DNA of 64,000 nt from Calothrix sp. C42_A2020_038. Its GTDB lineage: Bacteria; Cyanobacteriota; Cyanobacteriia; Cyanobacteriales; Nostocaceae. Below, piece by piece: positions 28,879-37,966 of the stretch (the first letter of the stretch is position 1; every line of letters starts with the position of its first letter). The position numbers and the translations under genes are program-made. The stretch lies in assembly GCA_015272395.1 (NCBI GenBank), contig JACYLQ010000002.1, positions 46,150-110,149 of the forward strand, written 5' to 3'. The notes under the pieces are model-generated. The model saw nothing but the letters and a program-made list of their open reading frames with translations, was not told where the DNA came from and made no database searches.

Positions 28879-29877
28879 ATGACTGATGGTATTTATATTT
28901 TGGCTAATGATGTGGTTTATGACCAGTTGATAGCACTATTAAACAGTATTGAAGTTAATGCTGGCGCCTATCCGATTTGTATTCTCCCATACGATGACAA
29001 ATTAGAGCGAGTTAAGGCAGAAATCAAAAACCGTAGCAATGTGGAAATTTTTGCTGATGTATCTGTAATTGGACTTTGGGAGAATTTTGTCTTCAATGTC
29101 TGGCAAGCACACCCTAACGCTTTCAAAATTTGGTCAGAACAAGGAATATCAGGTGTATATCGCATGGGGATGCATCGAAGATTTTGCGCGTTTGATGGCC
29201 CGTTTGATAGATTTATTTATCTTGACGCTGATATTTTGGTTTTGAATTCGCTGGAATACATTTTTCGACAGTTAGATAATAATGATTTTGTTGTTTACGA
29301 CTTCCAGTACAAAGACCCGACACATGTTTATAATGTAAATTCTCAGCGATTACATAATATATTCCCACAATCGCGCGTTGATAGTGAAATATTTTGTGCT
29401 GGTATGTACGCTAGCAAAAAAGGTATTTTTGACACTGAAGGAAAAAATTATCTAATTTCGCAATTGCAAAATGATGCAGAAGTACTATATATGAATGCAC
29501 CTGACCAAAGCGTTCTCAATTACATGGTAATGCGTACAGGTCTTTCGGTATGGAACTTTGCCCACCACAAAAGCGAGGATGAAGTAACTGGTTGTTGTGT
29601 GACTTCTCCCCACTTTGAGGAAAGAGATAATCTTCTTTACGATCAAAACAGTCGTCTTACTTACCTACATTATATTGGGTTGTCGTCGAAACTATTTACC
29701 CGTGTATGTGCAGGTGAAAATATTGGCTTTCCTTACAGGGATATTTTTTTGCACTATCGTTATTTAAATGAGCCAGATAGGCACCCACGGTTTACAAAAA
29801 AACCCAAAGACTATAATGCACCACCAAGCTTGACTACACGAGTTTTACGAAAATTAGGAATACCAGTAGAGGCTTAA
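28879..29877 (+). CDS. Putative GT-A-like sugar transferase, copy 2 of the paralogue set
   Basis: Starts MTDGIYILANDVVYDQLIALLNSIEVN; I use ATG 28879, twelve bases after a GGAG, instead of the GTG three codons upstream. The metal-binding region is RFIYLDADILVLNSLEYIF; further blocks are EIFCAGMYASKKGIFD and TYLHYIGLSSKLF. The final part YRDIFLHYRYLNE parallels copy 1. Copies 1 and 2 are close relatives in opposite orientation (FDGPF(D/E)xF(I/L)YLD in both), consistent with an inverted duplication. It is only two bases upstream of copy 3. Confidence 0.75.
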   Translation: MTDGIYILANDVVYDQLIALLNSIEVNAGAYPICILPYDDKLERVKAEIKNRSNVEIFADVSVIGLWENFVFNVWQAHPNAFKIWSEQGISGVYRMGMHRRFCAFDGPFDRFIYLDADILVLNSLEYIFRQLDNNDFVVYDFQYKDPTHVYNVNSQRLHNIFPQSRVDSEIFCAGMYASKKGIFDTEGKNYLISQLQNDAEVLYMNAPDQSVLNYMVMRTGLSVWNFAHHKSEDEVTGCCVTSPHFEERDNLLYDQNSRLTYLHYIGLSSKLFTRVCAGENIGFPYRDIFLHYRYLNEPDRHPRFTKKPKDYNAPPSLTTRVLRKLGIPVEA

Positions 29878-29879
29878 TT

Positions 29880-30818
29880 ATGACGCGCGGAATTTATATT
29901 ATTGCCAACGATAAAGTTACAGACCATGCTATTGCTTTACTCAATAGTATTCGGCTACATGATAACGAAACACCTATTGTGATGATTCCATACGATGATA
30001 ATTATCACAATATCGCCAATACTCTGAATCGTTACTATGGTGTGCAAGTCTATGAAGATTTAGAGTTTATTGACCGTTTGTCAAAAAAGTTACACGAAAT
30101 ATTTGGTGGTAAATTTTTTGCTCGTCCTAACCAATTTCGTAAGCAAGCTTGTTGGTATGGACCTTTTGATGAATTTTTATACATTGATACTGATATAGTA
30201 GTTTTTGAAAAAATTGCTGATAACCTTAATTATCTGGAAAATACAGACTTTATCAATTGTGATTATCAACATTTAGGTGGTATCAAAAATGTATTTTCTC
30301 CAAAGGTATTTGAGGAAAATGTATTTACCCAAGAAGAAGTAAAAGACATATTCAACGGTGGGTTTTGGGGTTCTAAAAAAAATCTAGTTTCCGAACAAGA
30401 TTTGTATGAAGTATTTACAGAATGTGCTGCACATTCTGAATATTTTGATTTTTCGGAGAAGACTTCAGACCAACCAATTATTAACTATATGTTATTAAAG
30501 CGAATTCCAAACCGCTTTAATATTGTACGTCGTGAAGGTCAGGCGCCTGGGAACTGGGCAGGAACACCCCATTTTCAAACTCAAGCTCAAAGTCATATCC
30601 TAATCGACCCAACTGTAAACCAACGACTGCAATATATACACTGGGCGGGTATTCGCATTCAACCAGGTTGTCCTTACTGGGAGATTTGGCAACACTACCG
30701 TAATCTTAACCCAGAATTACCACCTGCCTATTTCCCGGCGCCGATCCAGAAAAATCAGTGGCAAAAAACTGTAGATAATTTCAAAAATCAACTCCGGCAA
30801 ATGAAAGCAAAGCTGTAA
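29880..30818 (+). CDS. Putative GT-A-like sugar transferase, copy 3 of the paralogue set
   Basis: Begins MTRGIYIIANDKVTDHAIALLNSIRLHDNETPIVMIPYDDNY and carries EFLYIDTDIVVFEKIADNL as its DxD region, then KDIFNGGFWGSKKNL and LQYIHWAGIRIQPGCPYWEIWQHYR. It is more diverged than copies 1 and 2 but shares their start and end blocks. With two bases between the stop of copy 2 and this ATG, the two are translationally coupled. A terminator follows. It may act with copy 2 on successive sugars. Confidence 0.75.
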   Translation: MTRGIYIIANDKVTDHAIALLNSIRLHDNETPIVMIPYDDNYHNIANTLNRYYGVQVYEDLEFIDRLSKKLHEIFGGKFFARPNQFRKQACWYGPFDEFLYIDTDIVVFEKIADNLNYLENTDFINCDYQHLGGIKNVFSPKVFEENVFTQEEVKDIFNGGFWGSKKNLVSEQDLYEVFTECAAHSEYFDFSEKTSDQPIINYMLLKRIPNRFNIVRREGQAPGNWAGTPHFQTQAQSHILIDPTVNQRLQYIHWAGIRIQPGCPYWEIWQHYRNLNPELPPAYFPAPIQKNQWQKTVDNFKNQLRQMKAKL

Positions 30819-30834
30819 TTTTTTGGAGTTTCAT

Positions 30835-30867
30835 ATTCCCGACTTCTTCAAAAAGTCGGGAATTTTC
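30835..30867 (+). terminator. Terminator of the ATTCCCGACTT family
   Basis: A perfect 11-bp stem ATTCCCGACTT/AAGTCGGGAAT around CTTCAAA, followed by TTTCTTA. It lies 16 bases after the stop at 30818 and could serve both the forward unit and the convergent gene ending at 30924. Confidence 0.8.
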
Positions 30868-30923
30868 TTATCAGAAAGGCAGAAGGCAGAATTCCAATTC
30901 TGATTTTTGCCTTCTGCCTTTGT

Positions 30924-31886
30924 TCATTCAAAATTCTTGACGTAATTAGAAGTCCACTCTAATAAGTTGAGTTTATGTAAAACGAGTTGTCTTGCTTCTG
31001 CGATGGCATCTTTTGCTTCGTACCAAGCATCAGGTGTTGCAGTTACCTCTTGAATGTACTTCAAACCTTTTTCGTCTAAGCTGGGTAAGCGCAAAAAGCT
31101 TCCCGGTGGTAATAGTTTATCTGCAGCGGCGCCGCCATAGTATATTGGTAAACACCATGCCAAAAGTGCATCCCACATTTTTTCTGTGAGGTACCAATCA
31201 TTATCAGCATAGTTCTCAATTGCTAGGTTATATCGGTAAGGTGCCATTCCATACCATTTGTTGGCAAGTTCACCACCGGATGTTGCCCAAATTGGCAAAT
31301 TGCGACCGTAAAAATCACAATCCACTTGATTATTTTGTAACAAACGTAAAAATTCTAATCGTTGACGGTGGTTTGCGGTACGGTTTACTCCTGATGTTAT
31401 CCAGCTACATGTACGAGTTTTTTGTGGTGGCGCCATCTCGTCTAATTCGCGGAAAGAGTTGCTGTGATACCAAATTGCTGGCATGTATTCGGGTATTGGT
31501 GCTGCATCATCAGGTGATGAAATATAACTACAGTATTCTTTAGCCCATTCGTAACATGCGAGGTTTGTCTCGATGATTTCTTCAAGGGGTGGTTCACGCC
31601 ATAAGAATATGATTCTTTCTTTGGGGACTCCACGCAGTAAGGGTTGCATTTCTTCGCTAGTGTAGGGAACGTTATGAAGTTCGGGTTTGAAGAATATATA
31701 CTTATTTTTAAAAACTTTGCGAATTCCTGCGAAGTTATATAGAAGTAGGAAGTTGGGTTTTTCGGCTTTGGCTAACATCTGAATGTTACCCCATACACCA
31801 AATGGATGGGGTGTTTGTTGCCACAACCAGTCACTTTGATTTACTCCTGGGTAGCCAGTAAGCATTCCGATTATTTTTTGAGTCAT
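30924..31886 (-). CDS. Glycosyltransferase family 10 (fucosyltransferase-like)
   Basis: GT10 enzymes are alpha-1,3/4-fucosyltransferases or relatives. The C-terminal donor-binding signature is unmistakable: YRYNLAIENYADNDWYLTEKMWDALLAWCLPIYYGG, the family block (KF-lafENs-dYvTEKl-dal-ag-vPIyyG). Upstream are RKVFKNKYIFFKPELHNVP and ISSPDDAAPIPEYMPAIWYHSN, in the usual N-terminal lobe. It is 320 residues and has no membrane anchor. It is 10 bp downstream of the GT4 gene on the same strand, so it belongs to the 30.9-39 kb reverse block. The sugar may be fucose or a related deoxyhexose. Confidence 0.87.
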   Translation of the reverse strand: MTQKIIGMLTGYPGVNQSDWLWQQTPHPFGVWGNIQMLAKAEKPNFLLLYNFAGIRKVFKNKYIFFKPELHNVPYTSEEMQPLLRGVPKERIIFLWREPPLEEIIETNLACYEWAKEYCSYISSPDDAAPIPEYMPAIWYHSNSFRELDEMAPPQKTRTCSWITSGVNRTANHRQRLEFLRLLQNNQVDCDFYGRNLPIWATSGGELANKWYGMAPYRYNLAIENYADNDWYLTEKMWDALLAWCLPIYYGGAAADKLLPPGSFLRLPSLDEKGLKYIQEVTATPDAWYEAKDAIAEARQLVLHKLNLLEWTSNYVKNFE

Positions 31887-31896
31887 GGTTAGTTTT

Positions 31897-33105
31897 TTAA
31901 ATAAAATTCATTACCTGTGGACGCATAGGTTCTTCTACATAGTTCAAAATATTAAGTATTCGACTTTCCCATGAGAATTGACGTGCATAGTTAATACTGT
32001 CGATGTAGCCTTCGACTCGACGCGGATATTTATCTAACGCGCGTTGAACTGCATGTACAAATTTTTGCGGGTTATCTGGTTCGCACCAACATGCAATTAA
32101 AGGTGAATCTTTGAATGGCATCAACGGCGGTATTTCTGTGGTAATTATGGGTGTACCAGATGCCATGTATTGGAAAAATTTGACAGGGTTCGTAAAATCT
32201 GCTTCTTTTCCTGATAAATGTGGGTGTGCTAATAAATCTGCCGCTTGAAATAAGCTGACTAAGCGTTCGCGTGGCATGATCCAACCTAAAAAGCTAATAT
32301 TCTGAGCGTTTTGTTCTTTGGCTATTTGCCGATAAGCTTCGACTTGCGAGTCTTTTCCTCCGGTGACTGCAAATTGAATATGAGGCATTTGTTTTGCTAC
32401 TTCGATTAGCAAATCGATACCTTTAAATTTATATAAGGCGCCGGAGTAAACAACTAGTATTTGTCTATTGTCTTTGAGTAATTCTTGGCGCCACTGTTGA
32501 GCTTGTTGAGGTTGACGTTCGAGAAATGCTTGCTCAAAACCATTGTATATCCACGCGACTTTTTCAGATGGCATTCCATGCTCAATTAGGCTTTGACGTA
32601 CAGGTTCTGATTGGGTGATAGCAATTTGGAAGTAAGGACTATTAATGATTTCTGCTTCAAAGCCAGTAGTTTGAAAATGATGTTTTTCAAAGATTACAGG
32701 TATTTTGTTTTTTACTGATGCTTTCGCGAAATTCCAATCGCGCGTATGAACTATTTTGATATAGCGCCGTAAGTGTAAGGGAAGGTAGTATTTTGTCGCA
32801 ACTGTACTCGAATTTGTGAGTTTCCCCGGAACCCTATCAACAGGGTATGGCATCGGTAAGGGCGCGACTTTCAGATATTCTTGCGAGTTGTAAAAATCAA
32901 TAAATTTACTGCTAGGTTTTTGAGGCTGAAAAGGATTGAATAACCAGGATAAATTTAATAAACTTACATTTTTTTCGTGATAAGCTAGTACCGAAGAATA
33001 TCCTAAGTTAGCAGCAGCATTTGCACATAGAACATCATGAATTTCATGTGCTGTGTCGGGTTTGAGAGAAAGTTCTCCCGTGTAAAATAAGTATTTATTT
33101 TGCAT
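31897..33105 (-). CDS. Glycosyltransferase family 4
   Basis: A 402-residue GT-B enzyme. The acceptor half carries VHTRDWNFAKASVKNKIPVIFEKHHFQ, the donor half VVYSGALYKFKGIDLLIEVAKQMPHIQFAVTGGKDSQVE, and the nucleotide-sugar region ADFTNPVKFFQYMASGTPIITTEIPP. The usual E-x7-E is modified to EADFTNPVKFFQ, so an acid remains only at the first position. This kind of change is seen in GT4 subgroups with KF-Y motifs, so I do not call it inactive. It is 53 bp downstream of the ABC exporter. Confidence 0.85.
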   Translation of the reverse strand: MQNKYLFYTGELSLKPDTAHEIHDVLCANAAANLGYSSVLAYHEKNVSLLNLSWLFNPFQPQKPSSKFIDFYNSQEYLKVAPLPMPYPVDRVPGKLTNSSTVATKYYLPLHLRRYIKIVHTRDWNFAKASVKNKIPVIFEKHHFQTTGFEAEIINSPYFQIAITQSEPVRQSLIEHGMPSEKVAWIYNGFEQAFLERQPQQAQQWRQELLKDNRQILVVYSGALYKFKGIDLLIEVAKQMPHIQFAVTGGKDSQVEAYRQIAKEQNAQNISFLGWIMPRERLVSLFQAADLLAHPHLSGKEADFTNPVKFFQYMASGTPIITTEIPPLMPFKDSPLIACWCEPDNPQKFVHAVQRALDKYPRRVEGYIDSINYARQFSWESRILNILNYVEEPMRPQVMNFI

Positions 33106-33158
33106 GTGAAATTTCAGCTTTTAATTGTTAAGTTTGATATTTTGAGTTCTTAACTTAA

Positions 33159-35501
33159 TTAGATAGATTGTAATTCAGTAGCTCCGTTTTGCTGGTATTT
33201 GTACCCATTATTCAAAGCCATTGGTTGCGAGTATTGTGATTTCAGACAATCTTCTAATTCTTGAATAGTGTCAAGCAAGTGAATAGCTGCGTAAAAAGCA
33301 TTTTTGATAATTTCGTTTTGTTCGGACGCTTCGATTTGAGGGTCAGTAATGAGTGGCATGGAGTGCAGCATAAAATTCAGATGAGTCCGCAACTTCTTGG
33401 CAAGACGGTCAAGGTCTTCTTTGTATTTAGTGTTTGATGTAATGAAACTGGTTTGGAGTTTGACGATATCCTCGAAAATTTCAATGATATTCTCAACGCG
33501 CGATGTTGATTTATATATTTCTTCAATGAGTTCTTCTCGTTCTTGCGAACCATCTGCTAAATCATCAAGTAGTAATTGTAAAAAGCCAATTGTTGGATTA
33601 AGTCGCGTTCGTAATTCGTGAGGTATACGCAGCAAATTCTGATTGTAAGTTAATATTTCAACATATTGCCCATCCGTCAGTTTAATATCTTGAAGCTGAT
33701 TTTTATCTCCTGCTTCCGAGCCAAACTGCATCGAGTACAGTCGCGTATAATATCCATTTTTTTGTAATAGTGAGTCATGAGTTCCTACTTCTACAACTCG
33801 TCCTTGATCTAAAACTGCAATTTGGTCAGCGTTTTGAATAGTAGATAAACGGTGAGCAATAACTAAGGTTGTTCTGTCTTTACTCAAATCATCAATAGCT
33901 GCTTGTACTACCCGTTCAGATACAGTATCGAGCGCACTAGTGGCTTCGTCAAGAATCAAAATTTCTGGGTCTTGTAACAACGCGCGGGCAATTGCTAATC
34001 TCTGTCGTTGTCCTCCTGATAGCATCACACCTCTGTCACCTATCAATGTATCGAAACCCTGCGATAGCTTTGTGATAAACTCATAAGCATTCGCCCGTTT
34101 GGTCGCGTTAATTATTTCTTCTTCGCTGGCATCGGGTTTTCCATAAGCAATGTTGTATCGTACTGTATCGTTAAACAAAAATGTGTCTTGACTAACAATA
34201 CCCATTGCGTGACGTAATGATTGAATATTAAATTCTCTCAAATCTACATCGTCGAGTAAAATACTACCAGAAATTGGGTCATAAAAACGAGGCAATAAGT
34301 CTGCCATCGTTGATTTTCCGGCGCCTGAACTACCAACTAACGCTAATGTAGTACCCTTTGGTAGAAATAAATCGACTTCTTTTAATACCAATTTATCGTT
34401 ACCTGGGTAAGCAAAGGAAATATTGTGAAAATGAATGCCTTTTTCGAGTCTTTTGTAAGGTTTTGTACCCTGACTCATAAATGGTTTGTTGTCGCGTCGT
34501 AAAAAGTCAGTAGCAATAGATACACTTGATGAAGCGTTCGCGAAGCTGCTACGAATAGCGTTTAACTGCGATAAGAATGGCAGCACCCTCAGAAGAACTA
34601 GTAAATATGTAAATAGTACAGCCGAAAGCGAGGAAATTTGATTCGCGAATAAATATTTACTTAAAATTACAATTAATACTAAAGCAGTAATACCCATTAC
34701 CTCGCCAACAGGTGTTATTGCCTCAGAATTAGCTTGTGATTTAAAATCTGCCTGTTCACGGTCGCGGATTAATTTGACAATTTTTTTATACTCGCGTTCT
34801 TCGTTCGCTGTTGCCCGTACTAAGCGCATCCCGTTCAATACTTCTAAAACGGTTATTGAATATGCTCTCGACATATCGGACAGAAGTTTACCATAATCCT
34901 TGGAGCGAGAAATCGCATATTGGTTAACTAATGTGACAAGAGATAATAATGCCGTTGCCGCAATCGTTAACTGCCAAGAGATGGAGAGTAATATACCAAT
35001 AAATACTAAAATTGTGATCAAAAGAATAAAAACTCGAATAATTGTATTAATAGCACTCGCAGCTTTTCCTAATTCTCCACCCAAACTATTGATGGAATCA
35101 CCAACTTTAGTTTTGGCAAAATAATCTAAATCAACTTCCAACAAGTTCTTTAATCCAGCTTCACGCATATCGGTCGTCAAAGTCCGTGCGAGTGAACTTG
35201 ACGCTAAAGTACTAGCATAGCTAGCAATATTTTTTAATAAGATAGTTATTATGATTGCTGCTGCCATGACCAAGGTACGGTAATTGTCTGGTACCTGCTC
35301 AAAAGGCAGTAAAACTACTTTTAAAATATCAGGCGCCTTGTCTAATTGGACATCAAGTCCAACAATTTGTAAAACAACAGGTACAATTAGTGTAGTACCC
35401 ACCCCATTAAATAAGGCGCCAGAAAATCCTAACACAAATGTTAAAAATACCCAACCAGGGTAAGGTTTTGCAAATTGAATTAAAAGTTTAGATGTAGACA
35501 T
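33159..35501 (-). CDS. MsbA-type ABC exporter (HepA-like) fused to a histidine-kinase-like DHp tail
   Basis: An exporter half-transporter with membrane and ATPase parts in one chain, 780 residues against about 600 for the usual form. Six membrane helices lie in 1-320. The ATPase domain has Walker A LVGSSGAGKST (about 388), signature LSGGQRQR (494) and Walker B ILILDEATSALD (515). Residues about 610-690 add IPHELRTRLNPTIGFLQLLLDDL, which closely matches the H-box of HisKA domains, with the putative phospho-acceptor at His628, followed by a helical coil (EELIEEIYKSTSRVENIIEIFEDI) and a further helical tail to 780. No ATP-binding HATPase domain follows. The exporter resembles HepA-type heterocyst polysaccharide transporters, but orthology is unproved. 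Confidence 0.9.
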   Translation of the reverse strand: MSTSKLLIQFAKPYPGWVFLTFVLGFSGALFNGVGTTLIVPVVLQIVGLDVQLDKAPDILKVVLLPFEQVPDNYRTLVMAAAIIITILLKNIASYASTLASSSLARTLTTDMREAGLKNLLEVDLDYFAKTKVGDSINSLGGELGKAASAINTIIRVFILLITILVFIGILLSISWQLTIAATALLSLVTLVNQYAISRSKDYGKLLSDMSRAYSITVLEVLNGMRLVRATANEEREYKKIVKLIRDREQADFKSQANSEAITPVGEVMGITALVLIVILSKYLFANQISSLSAVLFTYLLVLLRVLPFLSQLNAIRSSFANASSSVSIATDFLRRDNKPFMSQGTKPYKRLEKGIHFHNISFAYPGNDKLVLKEVDLFLPKGTTLALVGSSGAGKSTMADLLPRFYDPISGSILLDDVDLREFNIQSLRHAMGIVSQDTFLFNDTVRYNIAYGKPDASEEEIINATKRANAYEFITKLSQGFDTLIGDRGVMLSGGQRQRLAIARALLQDPEILILDEATSALDTVSERVVQAAIDDLSKDRTTLVIAHRLSTIQNADQIAVLDQGRVVEVGTHDSLLQKNGYYTRLYSMQFGSEAGDKNQLQDIKLTDGQYVEILTYNQNLLRIPHELRTRLNPTIGFLQLLLDDLADGSQEREELIEEIYKSTSRVENIIEIFEDIVKLQTSFITSNTKYKEDLDRLAKKLRTHLNFMLHSMPLITDPQIEASEQNEIIKNAFYAAIHLLDTIQELEDCLKSQYSQPMALNNGYKYQQNGATELQSI

Positions 35502-35544
35502 TGGTAATAATTAAAAAGTATACATAGTATCAGCACCTCTACGT

Positions 35545-36750
35545 CTAGATTCCCGACTTTTTAAAAAGTCGGGAATCTAATTTTAGTAATAAATTTGCCA
35601 GTGTCGAAGCCATAGTAGAAGTGCTGTATTTTTCAACACAGCGTTCTCTAGCTTTGCGTCCTTTCAGACGTGCTGTATTCAAATCATCAAATATAGCTTC
35701 GATTTGCATCGCAATTTGTTCAGGCGAGTTGGGGTCAACTAAATAACCGGTATCGGCTAGTATCTCAGGTATATCACCTACACGAGTAGAAATTACAGGT
35801 TTACCCATTGCCATGCCATCGGTTAATTTGAGGGGAAACTGGGCGCGCGCTACAACTGTATCGCGCTGTGGTACTACAACAACATGTGCTGCTGCAACAA
35901 TTTCGGGCATTGCTTCTACAGGCGCCTTCGGTAACTTAATAATCCAACGTCCCCATTTTTCGATCAAGCGGTCGTCATAATCATCATATGGACTACCACC
36001 AACAATTACTAATCGCAAATCTTCACGGTTTAATTTATCAAGTGCCATCAACACATCTTCAACACCCTTGTGTGGACGCGGCGCCCCAGGAAACATCAAA
36101 ATGCGATAATTAGAAAGTCCATACTTCGCCCGACTAGCTTCCTCCGAATACTTATCTGGATTAAACATTTCGGTATCTTTACCATTCGGTACATACACAC
36201 CACCAAATCTATCTTGGAGAAACTGTGTATCAATGGTAACTGCGTCTGCAAATTTGACTAAACGTTCCATCCAGTTAATATAAACGGGGTGGTCGGGAAA
36301 TCTCAGGGCGCCATTTGGTTTGAGAATATCGCGGGCAAACTGCTTTAAACTTGGTTTATACTTCCAGTCAAAACCTCCATGCCAGCTTAATTCCCAGTCA
36401 TCCATATCGAGCAACAACGGACGATGACGAGTTAGTTTATCAAGTAAACCTACACCAAAGCTAGTTGGTTTAGGTTTCACGGCGTAAATGATATCTCCCG
36501 ATAGCTTTTGCTGTAATTGCCGTGCGGAACCTAAAAAATTAGGATAATTACTACCGGGTATAGAAATTACTGGGATGCCATTAGGAGGTATCGCGTATAA
36601 CTCTTTTACATCTTTGCCAAAGTTAAACCCGACAATTTCGACTTGATGATTAAGTTGTAGGAGGACTTGAGCGAGTAGATAAGCTCGAACCGTACCACCA
36701 GAGGAGAGATCGCTAACAACTAACGAAAACTTTAATTGGTCATTAGTCAT
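35545..36750 (-). CDS. Glycosyltransferase family 4
   Basis: A 401-residue GT-B enzyme with donor-side KYGLSNYRILMFPGAPRPHKGVEDVLMALDKL, then LRLVIVGG and FPLKLTDGMAMGKPVISTRVGDIPEILADTGYLV, a variant E-x7-E (LTDGMAMG). N-terminal KFSLVVSDLSSGGTVRAYLLAQVL fits the family opening. The last eleven codons, LDSRLFKKSGI and the stop, are encoded by one arm and part of the other of the perfect palindrome at 35546-35579. Translation therefore runs through a terminator hairpin. It is 43 bp upstream of the ABC exporter. Confidence 0.85.
   Translation of the reverse strand: MTNDQLKFSLVVSDLSSGGTVRAYLLAQVLLQLNHQVEIVGFNFGKDVKELYAIPPNGIPVISIPGSNYPNFLGSARQLQQKLSGDIIYAVKPKPTSFGVGLLDKLTRHRPLLLDMDDWELSWHGGFDWKYKPSLKQFARDILKPNGALRFPDHPVYINWMERLVKFADAVTIDTQFLQDRFGGVYVPNGKDTEMFNPDKYSEEASRAKYGLSNYRILMFPGAPRPHKGVEDVLMALDKLNREDLRLVIVGGSPYDDYDDRLIEKWGRWIIKLPKAPVEAMPEIVAAAHVVVVPQRDTVVARAQFPLKLTDGMAMGKPVISTRVGDIPEILADTGYLVDPNSPEQIAMQIEAIFDDLNTARLKGRKARERCVEKYSTSTMASTLANLLLKLDSRLFKKSGI
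35546..35579. terminator. Perfect 34-base palindrome inside the 3' end of a coding sequence
   Basis: Seventeen bases ending GACTTTTT are followed directly by their exact reverse complement with no loop. The core is the ATTCCCGACTT/AAGTCGGGAAT hairpin seen four more times in the window. On the reverse strand it encodes the last residues of the upstream glycosyltransferase. It could terminate in either direction. Confidence 0.8.
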
Positions 36751-36864
36751 TGGTTATGGGTTGTGAGTTAGCTATTAGTCACCTTTAAATGTTAATAACT
36801 ATTGGGTAGTTTTTGATTCAGTATACATACTTAATTCAAGCTAATATTATTTTGGCTTTTACGA

Positions 36865-37950
36865 TCAAGTCATTAGTCCTCTAAAAGAACGATACTTTTG
36901 CATTGTCAAAATAATCATCAAATCTGAAATACTAATATTGTCTTTACTAGTAACTTCTTGGTCGTGTGGGTAAATTGATTGTGGTTTAAGGTTATTTTCC
37001 AGAACTGTTAGATATCGCTTTGCAAAATATAACTTTTGGTTTAATCCTGATTCACACCAACGATAGTAGGCAGGAATTGCAACTTCTGTTAGAAAATTAC
37101 GCCATTGTGAACAAACCTTATCAACTGTAAAAGCTTCGGCACGCACGGCGCCATTTTCAACCATCGCGTGGAACAAGTTCGTATCATCGCGCAGTCGCTT
37201 AATTGCAGTTATTGTTTCTTCGGGTGATGCAACCTCGATATAATCTAGTTCACTACGACGTTCTGCACGGAATGCTGAGTCGCCTCCAACAATTGCTGGA
37301 ACTCTTGCGTGCCAAGCATTGTATAGCTTTGATGCTGGTTTGTGTCTATAATCTTGAACTTGGAAGCTACGCACTGCGATAACTGCGTCCATTTTGCTGT
37401 AGTCGTTCCATGCATTTTCACCAACAATATGCCAGTGCAGTCCGAGTGCTTTTAATTGTTCTGACCATTTGGGGTCTTTGAACTCAGGTGCGATGTTCTT
37501 TTCAATTCCGTAATATCCAATATTTTCAAATTTGCTTCCCCGTGTAGAGTCGCGTGGAACCAAACCAGGTTGGCGCCAGTGCGGTATAAAGTAATAACCT
37601 CCAGATCTATTAGCTTCTTGTTTATTTTGTACTATATGCAGCTGCGCATAAGGGTGAAAGTCGTGGTCGGCTTTCATGCATACTATTAATTGACTTGGCT
37701 TTGGCCGTAAATGGAACGGTAGTGAGTAGCGATGTGCCAAGATAATACCTGATGCAGGTAGAGTATCGATTAGCTGACACTCATACCCTTGTGCTTTCAG
37801 ACGAATGTAAGTTTGTAACGACCAGTTATAAACAGCGTTATTTGGCTTGCTTTCAAAAATTCGCCATCCTTGATCTGCGTCTTCTGGAATTTCCCAATCA
37901 GGAAAATCGACTTTGGGGATATAAAAATAAATTGGTGGTTTTTTTTTCAT
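36865..37950 (-). CDS. Putative glycosyltransferase, paralogue of the gene at 18341
   Basis: A 361-residue soluble protein. The central block FIPHWRQPGLVPRDSTRGSKFENIGYYG and the donor-like block DAVIAVRSFQVQDYRHKPASKLYNAWHARVPAIVGGDSAFR align with the 18341 protein, although the N-termini differ. A region like VNGAVRAEAFTVDKVCSQWRNFL corresponds to the shared C-terminal helix. I infer a GT-B-fold transferase but cannot name the family. It lies 114 bp upstream of the GT4 gene at 35545 in the reverse block. Confidence 0.75.
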   Translation of the reverse strand: MKKKPPIYFYIPKVDFPDWEIPEDADQGWRIFESKPNNAVYNWSLQTYIRLKAQGYECQLIDTLPASGIILAHRYSLPFHLRPKPSQLIVCMKADHDFHPYAQLHIVQNKQEANRSGGYYFIPHWRQPGLVPRDSTRGSKFENIGYYGIEKNIAPEFKDPKWSEQLKALGLHWHIVGENAWNDYSKMDAVIAVRSFQVQDYRHKPASKLYNAWHARVPAIVGGDSAFRAERRSELDYIEVASPEETITAIKRLRDDTNLFHAMVENGAVRAEAFTVDKVCSQWRNFLTEVAIPAYYRWCESGLNQKLYFAKRYLTVLENNLKPQSIYPHDQEVTSKDNISISDLMIILTMQKYRSFRGLMT

Positions 37951-37966
37951 AAGCTAGTAAATTTTG

